From assembly GCF_001625195.1 (NCBI RefSeq), contig NC_054391.1, forward strand, positions 5,219,157 to 5,283,156: 64,000 nt of DNA. Direction: 5' to 3'. The DNA comes from Drechmeria coniospora (lineage: Eukaryota > Ascomycota > Sordariomycetes > Hypocreales > Ophiocordycipitaceae). The position numbers and the translations under genes are program-made. The notes below the pieces were generated by a model, which searched no databases, was not told where the DNA came from, and worked only from the letters and a program-made list of their open reading frames with translations. Below are positions 12,005-23,018 of this stretch, piece after piece; the stretch's first letter is position 1; each line of letters begins with the position of its first letter.

Positions 12005-13824
12005 ATGTCGTCGTCCGTTGCCGAAAAGAAAGACAACGTCGACATCCATCCGGCCCCATCACTGTCGTCTTCGAGCGACAAGGCCGACAGGACGGCCCCA
12101 CGTGCCGATGTCCCGGCCGCTGGCCAAGTGCGAGTCGATGCCGCCTGGACGTTCCTCGATCAGCATCGCGATGCCGACGGCGTCGCCGCCATCGACATCG
12201 CCGCCCTGCGCCGCAAGATTGACTGGCACATCGTGCCTCTCATGTTCTGCTGCTACACGATGCAGTTCCTCGACAAGGTCATCCTGAACGTATGTGCAGC
12301 CACCCTGGCCAAGGCTTCCTTCCCACCTTCCCCGTCGTTGCCATCCTACCGTTCGTCCCCGCTCGGTCATGCTGATCTGCTCCTCCTTGCTCGGCATGCA
12401 GTATGCCGCCGTCATGGGAATCCACAAGGACCTGGGCCTCACCACCAGCGACTTCTCCAACGTCGCCACCTTCCTCTTTGTCGGCCTGCTCTGCTTCGAG
12501 ATACCCAACAGTAAGTCGAGGTCGAATCGACCAAAGGTCCAAATGGCGAACCCCCCTCGGATCTGTCGCTCACCATCGCCCTGCCTGTAGTCTATTTTTT
12601 GCAAAAGGTACCGGCGGCCAAGTGGCTCGGCTTCAACGTCACTCTCTGGGGCGTCGCCACGGCCTGCGGAGCGGCCGCCACCAACTACCCGACCTTGCTC
12701 GTGTCCCGCATCTTTCTGGGAATCTTCGAGGCCACCATCGGTCCCTCTCTGATGCTCATCAGCAGTCAGTGGTATACGAAATCCGAGCAGGCGCCCCGCT
12801 TCTCCTTCTGGTACCTCGGCCTCGGTCTCGGCCAGATCCTCGGCGGCCTCATATCCTTTGGGTTTCAGCACATCTCCCCCGCCGCCAGCATGGCCGGCTG
12901 GCGCGTCATGTTCGTCGTCCTCGGCTGTGTCACCGTCGTCATCGGCCTCTCCGCCTTTCTCTTCCTGCCCGACACCCCGATGAAGGCCCGCTGGCTCTCC
13001 GATGCCGAGAAGGTTGCCCTCCTCAAGCACGTCAGTGTAAACCAGACCGGCATCGAGAACAAAAAGTTTCGCGCCAAGGAAATCCTCGAGGCCATCCTCG
13101 ACCCCCAGATTTGGCTGCTCATCGCCTCCGTCATCCTACTTTCCGTCTCCAGCGGCGTCGTCACCACGTATTCCGCCACGCTCATCCGGAATCTCAACTA
13201 CACTCCCAAACAAGCGGCGCTCATGAACATGCCTTCCGGCGCCGTCAGCATTTTCTTCACCCTCTTGGTCGGATTCGGCATCCGTAAGCGGTCGCACCGC
13301 TGGGCCTGGATCATCGTCTGCATCATCCCCGCAATCATCGGCGGCGCTCTGATGTCCTTCTTGAACCCGAGAGCCAACCGGGCTGGCGTTCTGGCTGGCA
13401 TCTACCTCGTCAACGCCGTCGTCGCTCCTCTGCCCGTCTTCTACAACGTGCGTGTCCGCACGAGGCCCCGGACAATTATCTCAACGCTGACATGTGACTC
13501 TAGTGGACCGTCGCGAACTGCGCAGGAGGTACGAAACGTGCCTTTGCCGCCGCCCTCGTCAGCGGCTCCTTTTCTCTCGGCAACATCATCGGACCCCAGA
13601 CCTTCAGGGCCCAAGACGCTCCCGATTTCCGCCCTGCCAAGCTGGCCGTCATGGGCACCCAGGCTGCGTGCGCCGTCACCACCTTCACCCTCTTCCTCTA
13701 CTACGTCTGGGCCAACAAGCGCCGGAACGACCGTAGCGAGCAGCAGGAGGAAGAGTTCATGTCTCCCGAGGTCTGGACGAATATGACGGACAAGGAGAAC
13801 AAGCAATTCCGCTACAGCTACTAG
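12005..13824 (+). CDS. MFS transporter, DAL5/allantoate-permease (anion:cation symporter) type
   Basis: Exons 12005-12289, 12402-12510, 12591-13447 and 13504-13824, giving 523 residues. All donors are GTATGT, GTAAGT or GTGCGT and the joins preserve frame. A hydrophilic N-terminus of about 75 residues leads to KIDWHIVPLMFCCYTMQFLDK, the TM1 signature of this subfamily. Next come YAAVMGIHKDLGL, the loop SRIFLGIFEATIGPSLMLISSQWY and PGTPMKARW-like FLPDTPMKARWLSDAEK at the end of TM6. About 12 hydrophobic helices are present. Relatives include yeast Dal5, Tna1 and Seo1, which import organic acids, vitamins or ureides with protons at the plasma membrane. The substrate cannot be told from the sequence. 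The open frame extends upstream of 12005 with low-complexity sequence, so I kept the first ATG with a family-like N-terminus. Confidence 0.9.
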
Positions 13825-14888
13825 CCGACGCCAGCGCAAACTGTGGACCCCAGTTCGTCCCTGGAAACTGCAAAGGTCCATGCTTTATCTTGCACGAAAG
13901 GAATGAGCGAAATACCACGACATTTGGATCAGCTCTCTTGTACATGCCATTTTTCTTGTACCTATATCTGCATTATACCATCCGAAGCAGGTTACGATGT
14001 TCGATGCAGCATTTGCGTTGCAAGGCGGAGGAGAAAAGTTTTGTTCTTGGTTTGCTGTCACCTGGCACACACGCACGCACGCACATAACACGGGTGAAAA
14101 GAGCACAGCACTTCGTATCCAGTAGTGCATACATGACGTAATTGGGATATAGCACCCTTGGCCCGGTGGTCTTGGGCTTGATGTCATATAAATGCAGACT
14201 AATTCCACATGATATACCAGGCAAGTTCATATGAACTCACAAATGTCCTTGGTGTATTAATAGTATGCAAGCAAACAGTCAGCTTGTCGTGTCCCAACAT
14301 GTCACAAGCTCCATGTGGCTAGAAGAGCTTCGTGGCACGACAACATGTCGAGTTCCACCTCATGCGAACGAAGCCAATAGGCGCGGAGTAGTTAAACGCA
14401 TGTCGAAGCGGCAGGGGTTTCACAAGAACGTTCCGCTTTCGATAGAACTCTTGCCTGTCTATCTGTAGATTCCAATCTGTCTTCATGGCCCTTCTATCTG
14501 GTTCCTTCGCATCTTCAGAGTCCGCTTCCTCCTCATCCCCCCAATTCCTCATTCCTATCCAAGCTCGACGGCGAGAAATGATTGTGATTCATGGCAGCGC
14601 AGCCAGATTTTCATCCACATCCATTGAAATCCAAAACGTGCAAAATAAACGGAAAATCGACGGACGCCCACCTCAGTGACCAAAAAAGGGTGAATGCATC
14701 TAGCGGCGGGGGTGAGCCTTTCGGGTTCACGCTGCCCAAAGAGGGTTCGGTGAGGAGCGTCTCATCTCGAGGTGATGATGGTGTTGATGTGGGTGGTGGC
14801 GGTGGCGGTGTTGATAGTGATGACGGCGACTATAATGCTTCAACCGGTGAAAGTGAGAATAGGGACGCTAAATTGCACAGGTCGCTGA
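13825..14888. other. Convergent interval MFS / PCK1
   Basis: This 1.06-kb 3'-3' interval contains no supported gene. A short (CACG)n run lies at about 14066-14084, and a G/T-rich codon-like tract (repeats of GGTGATGATGGTG type) at 14770-14830. A single CGGAGTA word occurs at about 14384, so no repeat island is present. Confidence 0.6.
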
Positions 14889-17800
14889 TTAAACGGCAGG
14901 GCCAGCCTTGACGACGTCCTCAGTGGCCTCGCTCTCGTAAATCTTGAAGTTCTCACGGAAGAGCTTGCCCAGCTTGACAACTTCGGCCTCGAAGCTGTCG
15001 CTGCCGGCGGTCCAGGCCTTCTTGGGGTTGAGCAACTCGCTAGGGACGTTGGGGCAGGTGGTAGGGACCTGGAGGTTGAAGACGTCGTAGTTCTCGTAGT
15101 TGACCTTGGCAAGCTCGCCGTTGTGGATGGCGTCGAGGATGGCACGCGTGTACTTGAGGGGGCATCGCTTGCCGCCATGGGCGAAACCAGCACCGACCCA
15201 GCCGGTGTTGAGCAGCCAGGCATTCGCCTTGTGCTGCTCGATCTTGTCGGCGAGCATCTTGGCGTACTTCATCGGGTGCAGGGCCAGGAAGGGCTGGGCG
15301 AAGCAAGAGGAGAAGGTGGCTTGAGGCTCCGTCACGCCATCCTCGGTGCCGGCCATCTTGGAGGTGTAGCCAGAGATGAAGTGGAACATGGTCTGGGCGC
15401 GGTCGAGCTTGGAGATGGGAGGCAGGACGCCACGGGCGTCGCAGGTGAGGAGAATGATGTTGGAGGGGGAGCTTTCGGACAGGCAGGGGATCTTGGCGTT
15501 GCTAATGTACTCGATGGGGTAGGCGCTGGTAGGCAAGCACGTCAGCCAAATGTCGTCACGAAGAAGGACGCAAACGATGCCAGGCCAAGGGTGCGAATTC
15601 AGCAGGCAAGAACATACCAGCGAGTGTTCTCGGTCAGGGTCGAGTCGTCGTAGTTGACCTCGCGGGTCTCGGGGTCGAAGACGACGTTCTCGAGGACGGA
15701 TCCGTAGCGGATGGCGCCATGGATATCCGGCTCCTTCTCGGCCGACAGACCGATGCACTTGGCGTAGCAGCCGCCTTCGATGTTGAAGACGCCGTGGTCG
15801 CTCCAGCAGTGCTCGTCGTCGCCGATCAGGGCACGGTTGGGGTCGGCCGACAGGGTCGTCTTGCCGGTGCCGGAGAGGCCGAAGAAGAGGGTGACGTCGC
15901 CGCTCTTGCCCTCGTTGGCGGACGAGTGCAGGGTCAGGACGTTGTGCTTGATGGGCATCTCGTAGAAGAGGACGGTGAAGACGCCCTTCTTCATCTCGCC
16001 GGCGTACTCGGTACCGAGGATGACCATCTCCTTCTGGTCGAAGTTGATGGAGACCGACGTGACGGATGTCATGCCCTCGGTATAGCGGTTGGCGGGAAAG
16101 GAGCCGGCGTTGTAGATGGTGTAGTCGGGGTGGAAGTGCTCGAGCTCCTCGCGAGGAGGGCGAATGAGCATGTTCCTCATGAACAGGGCATGGTAGGCAC
16201 GGGCGCAGATGACGCGGACGCGGATGCGGTACTTTTCGTCCCAGCCAGCGTACCCATCAACGACGTAGATGCGGTTGCGCGTGTTAAGGTAGTCAACGGC
16301 ACGCTCGCGGTTGATTTTCCAGACCTGGCAAGCTTGTCAGCGTCACGTCATATCCGCATCTTGGCGAAAGCGACTCGGAAGGCGGCGAGCGTGCAAGGCG
16401 AAGCGAAGAGACATGGCTCGCGTTGCCGTGGCCATGTGACGCCTGCTACCCGTGCAAGCAACTTGCAAGCAAGCCAGGTGGCAGAGACAAGGAAGGCAGG
16501 CAAGGCAAGCAAGCAGGCGCAAGGCGGGCGGGCAACCTGCAAATCAGGCGTGTCCCATTCATCCATTGCCAACCGCAAGATCATGTGAACGAGACCGAAG
16601 AAACGAGTATAAGCTGCATCTCGCACTGCAGGTGCTGCGCCTTGCGCAACCGTGCAGAGTCGGGGCGGATCGGATCGGATTGAGTCGAGTCGAGTCGAGT
16701 CGAGTCGAAATCAGATGCGTCCGGCGGCGGGCGGTCGCTTATGCTCGGCTGTCTCGTCTCGTCTTGGCTGCCTCATTGTCTCATCGGTATGCGGTGTGGG
16801 GCAGGGTAGGTCAGGAAAGTGCCAGGGGAGAAGGAAGGCGGACGAGGAAGCGGGTGGGTCGGACTGCCGACGACGACGCCAATGAGCATCGCGACAATTC
16901 CGAGGACCAGAAAGAAGCAACGACGACTGGCCCCCGAGCGCTGGCAGGTGACACCAGGATTTGTCCCCGTGAGGTAGGCGCGACGGCGCCGAGGCCGCCG
17001 TCGGGCAGGGGCGGGCGGGCAGAAGCATGCAGGGGCAGCAAGGGGAATGACCAAAGCAGGGAAGGTATGGGGAGCGCGCGGCGAGGAACCTCTGCACCGC
17101 CAAGCCAGGGTAGGGCGGCGGGCGAGCGCACATGTGGCGGCCCGCAGAGCCCGCAAAATTCTCGTGCGCGTGCGTCATTGTGACACAGCATCGGCGACGA
17201 ATGCAGGGCACCAACCAACAAGAACGGCAGCACCGAGAGCAGGGCCAACAGCAGCCGCGGCAAAGGAAAAGGGGACAAGGAGCACGAGACAACCTACCTC
17301 AGGCGACATGGGCTTGTTGACGGGTCCCCACCTGCAGAAACCTTCGATTAGCCTCACGCGGCGGCGAAGGAAGAAAAAAAAAGATGGAGTGGAAAGAGAA
17401 AGAAAAAGCAACGTACCAGACGTTGTGTTCGGACGAAGGCTCCTTGACAATTCGCTTGTCGAGAGGAGAACGGCCGGTCTTCTTGCCGGAGTAGGCAGTC
17501 AGGGCACCGCTCGACGTGATGGCAGTGCCGGATTCGTAGACGAGAGCATCTTCGTAGAGCGCAGCAACGGATGGGTTGTGGATCTGGGAAATTTGTCAGT
17601 GGCCGGTGCCGTGCCGTCGGACGGGAGAGAGAGAAGGTTTTTTTCTCATCCCCCTTCGCCTTTGCTCATGGGTAGTATCGACTCACGATGGCGACGCGAT
17701 CATAGTCAATGTGTGCCGTCTCGTGGAGCTCCTCCTCTGCGGATGCGTTAGCACAGAGCGGCAGGAAGTGTCAGGGGCGAAGATAGGCCGGGCAATGAAC

Positions 17801-18131
17801 CGGCGTCGAGGCAGCGTACCGAGCTCGGTGTGGTCCCGGTGAGGCCTTGGATGCACCGCGTCAGCCGGCCAAGGTTTCCTTTCCTCCTCCGCCCAGTATT
17901 TCGTCGGGGGGATACTCACTGAACACCACCAGGGTGCAGAGCAGTCTTGTTGACGTTGGAGGAAATCACTACAGCCTTGTGTCAGACCATCATCCATGGC
18001 TCTCCGGACGAGCGAGAAGAGGGCAGGAGCTTACTCTTGCGCAAATCGCCGCCGTAAGCTTGGATGGTAAAGCTGGGACCTTCGACGTTGGGATCGGTGT
18101 AGGGGGAGGCAGTTCGAACAACGGGGTCCAT
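14889..18131 (-). CDS. PCK1: Phosphoenolpyruvate carboxykinase (ATP)
   Basis: Eight exons on the reverse strand: 18131-18035, 17968-17920, 17845-17820, 17736-17687, 17583-17417, 17331-17298, 16324-15618 and 15525-14889, giving 588 residues. It converts oxaloacetate plus ATP to phosphoenolpyruvate in the cytosol, the committed step of gluconeogenesis (acu-6 in Neurospora). The protein shows [11 protein letters not shown] near the N-terminus, [16 protein letters not shown], the P-loop [11 protein letters not shown] at residues 290-300, the kinase-2 motif GDDEHCW, and EGGCYAK. Five of the first six exons are under 100 nt (97, 49, 26, 50 and 34), while intron 6 is 973 nt. The first exon adds 32 residues before the usual [12 protein letters not shown] start; it has clean splice sites and a good ATG context. 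A TTTAAATAAAAG element lies only about 5-15 bp upstream of this ATG. Confidence 0.95.
16325..17297 (-). other. 973-nt intron 6 of PCK1
   Basis: Donor GTAGGT at 17297 and acceptor TTGCCAG ending at 16325. The flanking exons join as MSPE-VWKINRE, a conserved uninterrupted segment of the enzyme, so no exon is missing inside. The intron is GC-rich. It carries a (GAGTC)n run at 16682-16708 next to (GGATC)n, and open frames on both strands without recognisable domains. Other introns in this window are mostly 50-270 nt. Confidence 0.85.
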
Positions 18132-18359
18132 GGCTTTTATTTAAACTTGACCGAAGTGTTAGATCCGGCTCTGCAGTTGTATGCACTTGACGAGGCGGCC
18201 ACTCGGGCAAATGGGGGACTGGGGGGGGGGGGGTGTGAAAGGAAACCGGACAAGCTTGTGAACGGCCAAGTGATGTGCAAAGGTCGTGGCGTTGCGAGCG
18301 GGCGAGCTCGTGTGGAATCTGTGCCAGAGGTACGTACACTCCGCTAATGGTGGAAACGG

Positions 18360-19000
18360 AGCAGGTCACGAACATTCGTACTGGGTACCTACTCCGTAAT
18401 AATGCGGGGGGGTGTGGGCAATGCGAGAATGGGGTTTGCCTCTTTTTTGGTTCTTCGTGAAATACGTAGGACTATGCAGTGCAGTGCAGGGAGGGCAATG
18501 CGGGAGATTGGACGGATGCTGCGACGGCGACGCGGCTGTGCACTCACGGTTGTAGTATTACGGACTTGGGGAGAGCAGGTCCGGCTGTCACTGCGGTCGC
18601 AGCGTTCCAGGGAGCGCACGGGGGGCGTGATGGTGGGGTAGGAGTTGCTGAAAGCGGGCAGCCGATGCAACTGGACGGACGGGCTCCACGAATTTATACC
18701 GGAACGAGTTTCGTCAAGCTTGGAATATTACGTCTTTGCTTAGCGGCGGTTGGCTGGCGCTACTCGTATTACGAGTAAGTTATATTGTACCTGTACACTG
18801 TTAGTACGGAGCACATGTATTGCTGCAGAGGTACTCGTTTTCGTCCTGCTCCGTACCGCCTACCTTTGTACTCTGTACCGTGCAGCACTTGCGGTGCAGA
18901 GTACAGTATTTCAGCGGCAGGACGAAGGTTGTACTTACTGGGTCCAATGTACTGCCACCAGCACCGTTGTACTTGTGTGAAGTGGTACCTGGGCGCGTTG
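18360..19000. repeat. GTAC / ACGGAGT repeat island 5
   Basis: Motif copies occur at about 18387 (ACTCCGTAATAAT), 18806 (GTACGGAGCAC) and 18849 (CTCCGTAC), with GTAC steps to about 18990. It lies 230-870 bp upstream of PCK1. Confidence 0.6.
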
Positions 19001-19609
19001 TTCGTCCTCGAGGCAGCAGGGCTTGGGCTGTTTGGCGGCGTCGGTCACTGGCTGGCACGAGCAGTGCTGTGGTTCCAGATGGGGCAGCGAGAATGCTCGA
19101 GTGGGATTGTACATGCACATGTACTCGTAGCGGCACTTCCATGCACTACAAGTAAGCACTGTGCTCAAGTGTGCATGTGTTTATTTTCGGATGCGGCAGG
19201 GTTCCAGAAAGCCGGTGCTGCGGGAGCCTGCGCCGAGGTGTACGAGTGAATCTCTCGATGGGAGGCAAGTCGAGTGTAGGTTGACTGGCGAGACGACCGA
19301 GGAAAGCCTCTTGCACAAGGGGGGACGTAGCTTGCTATTTATCTCGGTTGGTGCACACCAACATCTCGCTCCCCCTTTGGCCCGAAAGTATCCATTCGGC
19401 AAACCGGAGCGTCCAAGCCATCGGTGAGGTACTGGCAACAACCAACTTGCACAGATGCGCAGGTCGCAGAGCTTAAAACCAAAATTGCCCGTACCACCAG
19501 CACCTGGTACCACGGTGAACCCTCTGGCATGACCTGGCTGCAGGAACCTCGGGGGTTCAGGCTGGCTACCTCTGGCAGCTGTCCCCGTTGTCATACCTTC
19601 TGTATCAAA

Positions 19610-20380
19610 GTGCTGTGCATGTACAAGTATGCCTGCCACCTTGATGGCGAGCAGGAGCAAGTATATCATCCGTACCACTTTTCCCGTTCACTTGCGTACT
19701 TGTAGAATACTCCGTCTCGCCACCCGCTACTAGGTAGTACCGCGTCGCGCGTCGCAGGGCACACCTAGCACACATGGAAGTAAGTACTGTACATTTGGTG
19801 TTGTGTCGCCGCCAGACTACAGCAGGCACAAGTACCGAACACATGCATGGCTGCCTTTCCAGCGGTTGCGGCAATTTGACAGCTGCCCAGGGAACCCGAC
19901 CATTACTGTACATACGGTACTGCCCCTTACTTGCACGGAGAACAAGGCGCTGCCATGATGGAGCAAGGCGGATCAATGCCGCAAACCATGCAAATTAGGT
20001 CTCGAAACGACCCGATAATTGCTGCTACGGAATAAATAGGGGATATCTATGCATGCATCCGCACTCCGTACTTGCCAATCCGTTCTTTCTCGCCCTTCCC
20101 GAGGTCAGCTGGACACCTTTGCCCGAGGCTTAGCTCAGGGTCTCATGCACCGCTGGACGAACTGCAGTGGTGCATGTACAGTAGGAGGAACCGCCGCCGC
20201 TAGTCGTACCCCGCGATTCAGGGGGGCTCCAAAAAATACCCCAAACCCCAGGTTTACCGTGGCAACATGAGAGCGCATGGCCACATGACCAGCAGAGATC
20301 TCCCCTATTCCCACCGACTAGTTCGGGCACAAGCAAGTGTATTCCGCACATACTGACGAGTAGTACTACAGAGTACGCAT
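19610..20380. repeat. GTAC-rich repeat island 6
   Basis: A loose island with CATGTACAAGTA at about 19618, ATACTCCGTCTCG at about 19709, GTACATACGGTAC at about 19908, CACTCCGTACTTG at about 20062 and AGTAGTACTACAGAGTAC at about 20360. Confidence 0.55.
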
Positions 20381-20579
20381 CTTCCTATGTGCGTTCCACC
20401 TGCATCCTCTGCCTCATCATGCTGTGCTACAACAACGTATTGGTATTTTTTTTTAGCAACCATGTGATCAGCTGTCGTCAACCTAGCAGCCACCTTTCGA
20501 CACTGCTGCAGAATGCATATATATGCCTCTGGCTCGGACCTTGCCAATACCATCAAACCGCATGTTCGTTTGTGCTTGT

Positions 20580-21190
20580 CATGTACAGTAAATAAGTACA
20601 CGAAGCGCTACTTGCGCAACAGTCCCGTATCTGTACGTATGTATGTACCTGCACCCAAGGTAGTACTTGGACTCATGAGAACTTGAACAAATCCTACAAG
20701 GCCAGCTAGGTAATCCGTACTGTAAACCCAGCAAATAGCAGCAACTTGCGTCGGCACTAGAGGGTCTCGGCTCCACGGCACCACCCGCTACGCTGGCAAT
20801 GCCAATCCTCCATTGGCCATTCGCATCCGCGACCGCAGCTCTTCCGATTTTCTCCGTACACACGGAGCACTTTGTTCGGCCACACTATCGACACGCCCTT
20901 CATTCTCGGCATCGAGAATTATTGTACTCGGTAGGGAGTAATAGTTGTGCTGTACTTGCGGTACATGAATGGAGCACTTGTACAATTACTTAAGTACAGT
21001 ACGTACTCCATAAGTACACCGTGCTTACTGTACGGGGTTCTCTCACATAAGTACATGTTGGTGAGATGATACTTACAGCACACTTGCATGCAGGCAATAC
21101 AACTACATATGGTACAAAAAAAAACATCTACACTTACTTGTACTGTATGTAAGTATGTGTAGGTGTACGGAGTAATTACATGTATCGCTG
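20580..21190. repeat. GTAC / ACGGAGT repeat island 7
   Basis: GTAC, AAGTAC and CTTGTAC steps are packed especially at 20930-21190, ending in GTGTACGGAGTAATTACATG at about 21163-21182. Confidence 0.65.
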
Positions 21191-21629
21191 CCTATTGCAC
21201 GCAGGTGTGTCCACCGTATTCATCAATCGGTATGGCTGGCTATACTTTACCTGCCTTGCTGCTTTGCATCAAGGCCCGCGAGATGCCTGGATAGGAGCCG
21301 GGGAGGGGCGGTCATGCGCCGCGCAAGAGAACCTGGAAACCTATTCGAGCATCATAGCAGGCACGCTCGTTCAGGTACGAGCACGTCCCGCGTCTGACAA
21401 GTGTCCTTCGCTGCAGCTGGGAGAAGCGTGCCTCTGGCGCGGCCCCGTTCGCTCCGTACCCGTCCGATCCATGCTTTACATTTATTCGCGTGCATGTACT
21501 CGTACTCGTTGTAGGCGCGTGCACGAGGCGCAGTAGTCGAATTGATCAACGCCAAACCAGACAGCATTTGAACCTGCCTGCATCCCACCGCATACCCTTG
21601 CTGTCTACTTTTGCGTCGTTACTTGCAGG

Positions 21630-22080
21630 ACACATGTAGTGTACTGTACTGTAAAATACATGGGTACCAACAGAGCACATGCAAGTATGGTACTTTACTT
21701 GTACAAGAACATGTAAATGTACAGTACTGCGGCGCTTGGTAAGTGTGCGTACGGCACTCCGTAGTGTAAGTAGGTATATCCGTAACAGTCGTGCTTACTC
21801 ACCTACAGTGAGTGGTACCTGCAAGTTACCCGTACAGTACAAGTAGTATGCAATCACAACTGCAACTACAGTATTACTCCGTACTCTTGCACAAGTCCAA
21901 CGCACGGTACATGCAGTCGAGCAAGTACTCGCAGTAATGTCAAGTACGTATCGGTTGGACAGAGTACACCTGCAAGTATTATACTTCAAAACCCCTACTG
22001 CTGCTGCAAGTACAGTGTGCGTTCACCCACTTCCCCAGGCGGCACATGCTCGTACAAGCAAGTAAGTACCTGTACTGCCA
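21630..22080. repeat. GTAC-rich repeat island 8
   Basis: It contains GTACTGTACTGTA at about 21640, GTACTTTACTTGTACAAG at about 21690, GCACTCCGTAGTG at about 21755, TTACTCCGTACTC at about 21874 and further GTAC steps up to GTAAGTACCTGTAC near 22070. Confidence 0.65.
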
Positions 22081-22646
22081 CATGCATGCCTTCCGACAAA
22101 GGTACGGCTGCGCAGGTCCGTGAACAACCCCTGCGCCTGCGCAGCCCTCGAGGACCTTTCTCGACCTTCTCCACTCTCGGGCTCCCGTAGATCCACTCTT
22201 GCGCCGTTCCGTCGCGGGCTCGGAGGAGCCAAAGCCGCACTTGCTGACGACTTGGTATCAGGGTGCCACTCCCCTGTCCCGGTTCATTTTCGTCGGCGTG
22301 AGCGACGCGCCGGTCGAGTTGACCACGCCGACCAGGCATGTTGCCCGGCGGCATCCAGGAGCTCCCAACTTCAGGCTAGCTCAGGCACATGTGTTTCATC
22401 CACGATTCCCGACAACCATCCAATAACCCCGAAGCTCGACTCTCGGGCCTACCGTACACCAAATACCCCGGATGTCATTCCGTCTTTGCCGCCATCCGTC
22501 GGCTACTGCTGGCATGCTCCCATCCCGATGCACCGTAGGTCCGTCCATCAGTATCTCACGGCGCAACCCACTCTGGCCGAACTCGACCCCATCCGCCCCT
22601 GCCGCGTCGGCTTCGGCTTCCCGTGAGCATTCTTCGATGCTGCTCA

Positions 22647-22664
22647 CCCCCCCCCCCCCCCCCC
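22647..22664. repeat. 18-bp poly-C run
   Basis: An uninterrupted run of 18 C on the + strand, about 370 bp beyond the SUP35 stop codon. Its length could be affected by sequencing error. Confidence 0.9.
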
Positions 22665-23018
22665 TTCGTGCCTCGTGCCGACGCCCATCATCATCAACCG
22701 TCATCCCAGGCGAGCATCCCTTCCTTGACGGAAATTGATTTGCTACTCTCCCATCTACCCATCTACATGCGTCGGGGTCATCGTGCCATCTCTATCAACT
22801 ACGTCACCGCGGACGGGCCTGCTCCCTGCCTGCGTCCATGCATTCGCACAGCTGCCTCGCTCCATAGATCGCCACCTCTCGACAGCTCCGTGACCACCAT
22901 GCCTATCCTGTCCCCCGTTCCATCGCGCCTCTATCATGTTTCCAAGCTGCTTGCCGCGGATTTGCTCCCATCTCCTGCTGGTAGAATTGTTCTCCCACAC
23001 ACACAAGCCCCCCCCCGT

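Larger units (their letters stand above)
18132..23018. other. 4.9-kb gene-free interval between PCK1 5' end and SUP35 3' end
   Basis: No gene is supported. The PCK1 side carries a 13-G run (18221-18233) about 90 bp before the ATG. Repeat islands occupy about 18360-19000, 19610-20060, 20580-21190 and 21630-22080. The SUP35 side holds an 18-C run (22647-22664). Open frames up to about 190 codons overlap on both strands and show no domain. Confidence 0.6.

Noticed and set aside
16452..17183. 243-codon + strand frame inside PCK1 intron 6
   Set aside because: Arg/Gly/Ala-rich with repeat-derived parts, and competing open frames lie on the opposite strand; no homology signal visible.
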